Source: an uncultured Bacteroidales bacterium (GTDB taxonomy: Bacteria; Bacteroidota; Bacteroidia; Bacteroidales; UBA932). From it: a stretch of DNA of 64,000 nucleotides. The position numbers and the translations under genes are program-made. The stretch spans positions 10,105 through 74,104 of the forward strand of contig UQMB01000014.1 of NCBI GenBank assembly GCA_900541925.1, written 5' to 3'. The notes under the pieces were generated by a model. It had not been told where the DNA came from, ran no database searches, and was given only the letters and a program-made list of their open reading frames with translations. Below, piece by piece: positions 59,516 through 64,000 of this stretch (within the stretch, counting starts at the first letter, position 1; every line of letters begins with the position of its first letter).

Positions 59516-61281
59516 TGTTCTTTATATGTTGATTGAAGATAAAGCTCATCCATCTGGCTCTGGTCAATCTTGGACGGGGAATCGATCATCACGTCGCGGC
59601 CCTGATTGTTCTTCGGGAAGGCGATGTAGTCACGGATCGTCTCCTGCCCGCCGAAGAGGGCGCAGACGCGGTCGAATCCGAAGGCCAGCCCTCCATGAGG
59701 CGGGGCCCCGAACTTGAAGGCGTTGGTTATGAAGCCGAACTTGTACTCGGCGTCCTCGCGGCTGATGCCGAGCACGTCGAACATCCTGCTCTGCATGGAG
59801 GCATCGTGGATACGGATTGAACCTCCGCCGAGTTCGGTGCCGTTGAGCACGAAGTCGTAGGCGTTGGCGCAGACGCGCTCGAGATCTTCTTTCTTGTCGG
59901 AATAGAACCACTGCTCATGCTCCGGCTTAGGAGCCGTGAACGGGTGATGCATGGCGTAGAAACGCCCGTCCTCCTCGCTCCATTCGAGCAGAGGGAAGTC
60001 CACTATCCACAGCGGCGCGAACACCTTAGGGTCTCTGAGTCCGAGACGGCCGCCCATCTCGATGCGGAGCACGCCGAGCTGGGTCTGGGTCTTGCGCTTG
60101 GCTCCGCACAGCACGAGGATGAGGTCTCCCGGCTTCGCCTCGCAGGCTTTCGCGACTTCCTGGAGCTTCTCCGCGGAGAAGAACTTGTCCACGGATGATT
60201 TGACGCTGCCGTCGGCGTTGAGCTTGATGTACACGAGGCCCTTGGCACCTACCTGCGGGCGCTTGACCCACTCGGTCAGTTCGTCAAGCTGCTTGCGGGT
60301 GTACTCCGCACAGCCCTCGGCAGCTATCGCGCCGACATATTCGGAAGAGTCGAAGACACTGAATCCTTCGCCCTTGACAAGCGTGGTGATGTCGTGGATC
60401 TTCATCCCGAAGCGGACATCCGGCTTGTCGGAGCCGTAGCTGTCCATCGCATCGTACCACCTCATCCGCGGCAGCGGATCCGGTATGTCCACGCCGAGTG
60501 CGTTCTTGAACATCCGGCGCATCATCCCTTCGAAGGTGTTGAGGACATCCTCCTGCTCCACGAAGCTCATCTCGCAGTCTATCTGGGTGAACTCCGGCTG
60601 ACGGTCGGCGCGCAGGTCTTCGTCGCGGAAGCAGCGCACAATCTGGAAATAGCGGTCGTATCCCGCCACCATGAGCAGCTGCTTGAATGTCTGCGGAGAC
60701 TGTGGAAGTGCGTAGAATGTGCCCGGATTCATGCGGGACGGCACCACGAAGTCGCGTGCTCCCTCCGGAGTGGATTTGATAAGATACGGGGTCTCTATCT
60801 CCATGAATCCCTGCTCGTCAAGGTAGTTGCGGATTTCCTGGGCGAGGCGGTGACGCAGGGCGAGGGCCCTCTGGAGAGGAGGGCGGCGCAAGTCGAGATA
60901 GCGGTACTTGGCCCTGAGATCCTCTCCGCCGTCGCTGTTCTCCTCGATGGTGAACGGCGGGGTCACGGACTTGTTGAGCACATTGATGCTCTCCAGGCGG
61001 ATCTCGACATCACCCGTAGGCATCTTCGGGTTCTTGCTGGCACGCTCCACGACTTCTCCGACCGCCTGGATCACATATTCGCGGCCCAGACCGGCCGCCG
61101 TCTCCACCAGTGCCGGGTCGGCATCCGTCTCCACCACCAGTTGCGTGATGCCGTAACGGTCGCGCAGGTCGATGAATGTCATTCCTCCCAGTTTGCGGGT
61201 TTTCTGCACCCAGCCCGCCAGGGTGACTTTCTTGCCTTTGTCGGAGAGCCTCAGCTCACCGCAAGTGTTGCTTCTGTACAT
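59512..61281 (-). CDS. aspS: Aspartyl-tRNA synthetase
   Basis: 589 residues from the ATG at 61281; a frame to 61371 crosses the promoter and is rejected. N-terminal anticodon-binding OB domain (VTLAGWVQKTRKLGGMTFID), class II motif 2 (RCFRDEDLRADRQPEFTQID), the bacterial insertion domain, and motif 3 (GGLAFGFDRVCALFGG). First gene of aspS-murB-murA-thrA-M20. Confidence 0.97.
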   Translation of the reverse strand: MYRSNTCGELRLSDKGKKVTLAGWVQKTRKLGGMTFIDLRDRYGITQLVVETDADPALVETAAGLGREYVIQAVGEVVERASKNPKMPTGDVEIRLESINVLNKSVTPPFTIEENSDGGEDLRAKYRYLDLRRPPLQRALALRHRLAQEIRNYLDEQGFMEIETPYLIKSTPEGARDFVVPSRMNPGTFYALPQSPQTFKQLLMVAGYDRYFQIVRCFRDEDLRADRQPEFTQIDCEMSFVEQEDVLNTFEGMMRRMFKNALGVDIPDPLPRMRWYDAMDSYGSDKPDVRFGMKIHDITTLVKGEGFSVFDSSEYVGAIAAEGCAEYTRKQLDELTEWVKRPQVGAKGLVYIKLNADGSVKSSVDKFFSAEKLQEVAKACEAKPGDLILVLCGAKRKTQTQLGVLRIEMGGRLGLRDPKVFAPLWIVDFPLLEWSEEDGRFYAMHHPFTAPKPEHEQWFYSDKKEDLERVCANAYDFVLNGTELGGGSIRIHDASMQSRMFDVLGISREDAEYKFGFITNAFKFGAPPHGGLAFGFDRVCALFGGQETIRDYIAFPKNNQGRDVMIDSPSKIDQSQMDELYLQSTYKEQ

Positions 61282-61310
61282 ATAGCGTTTTGTGTTATAT
61301 TCCAAAAGAA

Positions 61311-61318
61311 CAAAGTTA
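61311..61318 (-). promoter_or_regulatory. -7 element upstream of aspS
   Basis: Minus-strand TAACTTTG, an exact -7 match, 29 nt before the aspS ATG. No TTG is found at the -33 position. Confidence 0.5.
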
Positions 61319-61348
61319 TAAAATATTCCCGGATATGCGCATAAAGTT

Positions 61349-61377
61349 GCCGCCGTGTCCTTTCCGGGCACGGTGGC
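61349..61377. terminator. Hairpin between the SDR gene and aspS
   Basis: GCCGCCGTG and CACGGTGGC pair over 9 bp (one G-T) around an 11-nt loop, 25 nt after the SDR stop. The U-run is weak. Confidence 0.45.
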
Positions 61378-61402
61378 GCGTTAAACTTGATGTCTCAATG
61401 CC

Positions 61403-62197
61403 TTAGAGTTTGTAATACACCGACAGCACCCAGGCGAACAGCCTCGGCGGCAGGATGCTTTTGGCCAGAACGGCAAGTCTCTGGAGGAATGTGGCCACGA
61501 TGTAGCTGTACTTCGGGTCTTTCTTGCGCACTATCGAAGAAATCTTGGCCGCGAGGACTTCCGGCTTCAGGCCTGACTTCTCGTCGTGCTCTATGCTGGC
61601 CATCGACTTGGCGTATGACTTATATGCCTCGAACGACTTCGGGTCAGCCACGGTGCGGCGGGTAGCCGTGAACCCGGTGGAGAAATCTCCCGGTTCGATG
61701 ACGACGACCTTGATGCCGAACTCCCTGAGCTCAAGCCGCAGGGCCTGGCAATAACCCTCGATCGCGAATTTCGAAGCCGAATACAGCCCCTGATAAGGAA
61801 GGCCCATGAGTCCCCCTATCGAGCTGATGCAGATAATCTTACCCTCCCGCTGTCTGCGCATCACAGGGAGCACGAAATGCAGGAAACGCACCATTCCCAT
61901 CCAGTTGACATCCATCTGAGCGCGGGCATCGTCCAGGGAGCTGAACTCCAGCGGCCCGCCGACTCCCATGCCGGCGTTGTTGATAAAGACGTCGATGCGC
62001 CCCTCGGCCTCGACGACCTTGGAGACCGCAGCCTCGACCTCGGCGTCATCAGAGGCGTCCGCCTTGATGTAGGTAACCCCGGGTAACGGCGTCACGTCAC
62101 GCCTGTGCGTGCCGTAGACCTTGTGCCCGTCGGCGGAGAGCCGCTCGGCCATGGCCTTGCCGAAGCCGGAGCTTATTCCTGTGATGAGAATGACCAT
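61403..62197 (-). CDS. Short-chain dehydrogenase, probable 3-ketosphinganine reductase
   Basis: 264 residues of the SDR fold: ITGISSGFGKAMAERL for NAD(P), NNAGMGVGG, ISSIGGLMG and the catalytic YSASKFAIEG. A hydrophobic C-terminus (LAKSILPPRLFAWVLSVYYK) suggests membrane contact. It begins 13 nt after the serine palmitoyltransferase gene; the next step in sphinganine synthesis is reduction of 3-ketosphinganine by an SDR, which is why this role is proposed. The specific substrate is inferred from context. Confidence 0.75.
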   Translation of the reverse strand: MVILITGISSGFGKAMAERLSADGHKVYGTHRRDVTPLPGVTYIKADASDDAEVEAAVSKVVEAEGRIDVFINNAGMGVGGPLEFSSLDDARAQMDVNWMGMVRFLHFVLPVMRRQREGKIICISSIGGLMGLPYQGLYSASKFAIEGYCQALRLELREFGIKVVVIEPGDFSTGFTATRRTVADPKSFEAYKSYAKSMASIEHDEKSGLKPEVLAAKISSIVRKKDPKYSYIVATFLQRLAVLAKSILPPRLFAWVLSVYYKL

Positions 62198-62210
62198 AAC
62201 TTATTCTATT

Positions 62211-63404
62211 CTATTCTATGACTCCGAGTCCCTTGAAAATCGCCGTGAGCTTCTCGACGGCCTCGTCGACCTGGTCTACTGTATGGGTGGCCATAAGCGC
62301 GAAGCGGATGAGCACGTCGCTCTCCGGCACCGCCGGGGCGATGACAGGGGTGATGAATACTCCCTGCTCGTATGCCAGGCGCACGATTTTCATGGCCTTG
62401 ATGGTGTCGCGCACGAAGAGAGGGATGATAGGAGACTGGGTGTGCCCCGTGTCGAAGCCGTTGTCCTTGAATGCCTGCTGGGCATGACGGGTCACCTTCC
62501 AGAGGTGCTCGCGCCTTTCCGGCTCGTTGATCATGATGTCGAGGGCCGCAGATGCGGCGGCCACTGCGGCCGGGGTCATCGAGGCGCTGAATATCAGGGA
62601 GCGGGAGTTGTGCTTGAGATAGTTGAGGACCTCCTTGTCGCCGGCGATGAAGCCGCCCAGGGAGCCGAAGCTCTTGGAGAACGTGCCCATTATCAGGTCT
62701 GTGTCGGCCGTGAGTCCGTAGTGGCTTGCCGTACCGGAGCCGTTCTCCCCTATCACACCGAGTCCGTGGGCGTCGTCCACCATCACGGATGCGTTGTATT
62801 TCTTGCAGAGCTCCACAATCTGCGGAAGCGGGGCGATGTCTCCCTCCATGGAGTAAACTCCGTCAACCACAATCAGTTTCGGGGCGTCAGGCGGAGTGAG
62901 TGCAAGCTTCTTCTCGAGGACTGCCATGTCGTTGTGCGGGAACTTGCGCACTTCCGAGAAACTCAGGCGGCTGCCGTCTATGATGCAGGCGTGGTCAAGG
63001 GCGTCAAGGAAAATGTATCCTCCCTTCATGCCGAGGCAGCTCACCACCCCGAGGTTTACCTGAAACCCGGTGCTGTAGGTGACAGCCTCATCCTTGCCCA
63101 CGAACTTGGCGAGCTTGGCTTCAAGCTCTTCGTGTATGTCAAGGGTTCCGTTGAGGAAACGGCTGCCGGAGCAGCTGGTGCCGTATTTGCGTATAGCCGC
63201 GATTGCGGCTTCCTTGAGACGCGGGTCATCCGAAAGCCCGAGATATGAATTGGAGCCGAACATCAGGACCTTCTTGCCGTCGGCCATGGTTACGACCGGG
63301 TCCTGGCCAGAAGATATCGGGCGGTAGTAAGGGTAGATTCCTAGCGCTTTAACTTCTTGAGGGACTGTGTATTTCGCACAAATCTCATTCAGTAATTTCT
63401 TCAT
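62211..63404 (-). CDS. spt: Serine palmitoyltransferase (sphingolipid synthesis)
   Basis: PLP enzyme of the alpha-oxoamine synthase family that joins serine to an acyl-CoA. 397 residues from the ATG at 63404; an earlier frame to 63467 crosses the promoter. GSNSYLGLSDDPRLKEAA, GSRFLNGTLDIHEELEAKLA, DALDHACIIDGSRLSFS, VDDAHGLGVIGE and the PLP Lys in MGTFSKSFGSLGGF. The order and wording agree closely with what I recall of Bacteroides serine palmitoyltransferase; 2-amino-3-ketobutyrate CoA ligase is the alternative. Confidence 0.88.
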   Translation of the reverse strand: MKKLLNEICAKYTVPQEVKALGIYPYYRPISSGQDPVVTMADGKKVLMFGSNSYLGLSDDPRLKEAAIAAIRKYGTSCSGSRFLNGTLDIHEELEAKLAKFVGKDEAVTYSTGFQVNLGVVSCLGMKGGYIFLDALDHACIIDGSRLSFSEVRKFPHNDMAVLEKKLALTPPDAPKLIVVDGVYSMEGDIAPLPQIVELCKKYNASVMVDDAHGLGVIGENGSGTASHYGLTADTDLIMGTFSKSFGSLGGFIAGDKEVLNYLKHNSRSLIFSASMTPAAVAAASAALDIMINEPERREHLWKVTRHAQQAFKDNGFDTGHTQSPIIPLFVRDTIKAMKIVRLAYEQGVFITPVIAPAVPESDVLIRFALMATHTVDQVDEAVEKLTAIFKGLGVIE

Positions 63405-63438
63405 CTGGATTAGATTTTTATAAAGTAGTACAACGCTG

Positions 63439-63467
63439 CAAATATACAAATTATATTCAATTCGCAA
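63439..63467 (-). promoter_or_regulatory. Promoter of the serine palmitoyltransferase operon
   Basis: Minus-strand TTG (63467-63465), 18-nt spacer, TATATTTG (63446-63439). Leader about 30 nt to the ATG at 63404. Confidence 0.65.
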
Positions 63468-63477
63468 CCTGTCGTCA

Positions 63478-63574
63478 AGGCAGGCGGGCAGGCAGGCGGG
63501 GTGGCAGGGCGGGGTGGCAGGGCGGAGTGGCAGGGCGGGCAGGCAGGGGTGGAGTGGCAGGGCGTGGTGGCAGG
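63478..63574. repeat. G-rich 13-bp minisatellite
   Basis: About six tandem units near CGGGGTGGCAGGG, with variants such as CGGAGTGGCAGGG. The plus strand is strongly G-rich with many GGG and GG runs and could form G-quadruplexes. It lies just upstream of the serine palmitoyltransferase promoter. Confidence 0.85.
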
Positions 63575-63680
63575 CTATCGGTTTCTGTACGGGAAAAGGC
63601 CATCTCCCGAACGAAACGCGTCTGCGAATCTGAACTGTATTGGACTGAAAATGGTTGACTCAAAAAAAGAGACAATCATC

Positions 63681-64000
63681 ATGAAATTACGCTCAGAATT
63701 ACAAAAGAAGTACTATCAACAGGTGATAGACTTCCACCAAAAGACAGGTCTTAGCCCCCATAAGATGGCGAAAATGCAGCTTTTCCCGGTAAGCGTGACC
63801 CAGATGTACGAGTGGATTGCTATCTTTGATGCGGAGAACGGGAAAGGATCACCCCGAAGAATCATGGAAGCAAAGAAGTCAAAGGAGCAGGAAGAGCTGG
63901 AGTCTCTGAAGTCGCGGATCTCCGAACTGGAGGAGAGCCTCAGAGTGGAGCGTCTGCGCAACCGCCTGAACGAAAAGATCATAGACATAGCGGAGGCTCG
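63681..64000 (+). CDS. IS3-like transposase OrfA (partial, runs off right edge)
   Basis: Open from the ATG at 63681 to the last base (106 codons); an in-frame ATG at 63651 would add ten residues. The N-terminal half (YYQQVIDFHQKTGLSPHKMA, FPVSVTQMYEWIAIF) looks like a helix-turn-helix, and the rest is a coiled coil (EQEELESLKSRISELEESLR) ending LNEKIIDIAE. This build, helix-turn-helix then leucine-zipper-like coil with an IDIAE ending, recalls OrfA of Bacteroidota IS3 elements. The catalytic OrfB is beyond the edge, so the call is tentative. Confidence 0.6.
   Translation, partial: MKLRSELQKKYYQQVIDFHQKTGLSPHKMAKMQLFPVSVTQMYEWIAIFDAENGKGSPRRIMEAKKSKEQEELESLKSRISELEESLRVERLRNRLNEKIIDIAEA

Noticed and set aside
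63716..63988. 90-codon minus-strand frame at the right edge
   Set aside because: It is antisense to the OrfA-like gene and shows only Arg/Ser/Phe-rich shadow sequence.

Overview
The window reads as a chromosomal segment of a GC-rich member of the Bacteroidota, most likely Bacteroidales; genus cannot be fixed from the sequence. The evidence is: promoters of the TTG-N19/20-TAnnTTTG type, the lineage-typical families DUF3098, DUF4270 and DUF4294, many Cys-anchored lipoproteins, a serine palmitoyltransferase for sphingolipids, a MurA with Asp in place of the active-site Cys, zinc-free S4/S14 ribosomal proteins, and a small peptide gene placed before a cell-surface lipoprotein. No rRNA genes, CRISPR array or prophage were seen.

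Layout. 1-6459 (minus) is a suf operon (sufB, a nicotinamide riboside/thiamine-type PnuC transporter, sufC, a half-length sufD) that continues into ispE, a DUF975 membrane protein and a Wzx-like flippase cut by the left edge. 6500-11800 is a cell-surface block: a coiled-coil lipoprotein behind an 11-G tract, an outer-membrane barrel, and a convergent fimbrillin-like lipoprotein with its 48-residue leader gene. 11801-16456 holds a sodium/solute symporter, tRNA-Leu(CAA), and the shikimate genes aroB and an aroD-aroA fusion.

16490-26999 and 37051-40933 (minus) are the two parts of the alpha/spc/S10 ribosomal superoperon. It is normally continuous, but here it is split between rpsC and rplP by about 10 kb of unrelated genes (DUF4294, lpxH, uppP, DUF3098, ftsX, a glycogen-synthase-like stump, DUF4270, acpP, a second pnuC, uvrC and a TlpA-like thioredoxin). 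A terminator follows rpsC and a -7 element precedes rplP, so the two parts look like separate transcription units. rpsJ is absent upstream of rplC.

41062-46935 (plus) is cdaA, mutS2, yraN, a mannose-1-phosphate guanylyltransferase and a PLP aminotransferase. 46936-49607 is an accessory island: a Pro/Gln-type minisatellite, then an AbiEi/AbiEii toxin-antitoxin pair flanked by two direct copies of a 155-192 bp repeat, each copy holding an 83-bp module with 15-bp inverted ends. 49608-52733 (minus) is dapB-dapA-dapD-dapF, the succinylase route to diaminopimelate. A secreted hydrolase follows, then aspS-murB-murA-thrA-M20 peptidase as one overlapping operon. 61403-63404 is a serine palmitoyltransferase with a short-chain reductase (probable sphingolipid pair). 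The right edge carries a G-rich minisatellite and the start of an IS3-like OrfA.

The most striking items are the split ribosomal operon, the repeat-flanked AbiE module, and a recurring promoter arrangement in which TAnnTTTG (or a near match) ends only 4-6 nt before the start codon, implying leaderless mRNAs for at least five genes.
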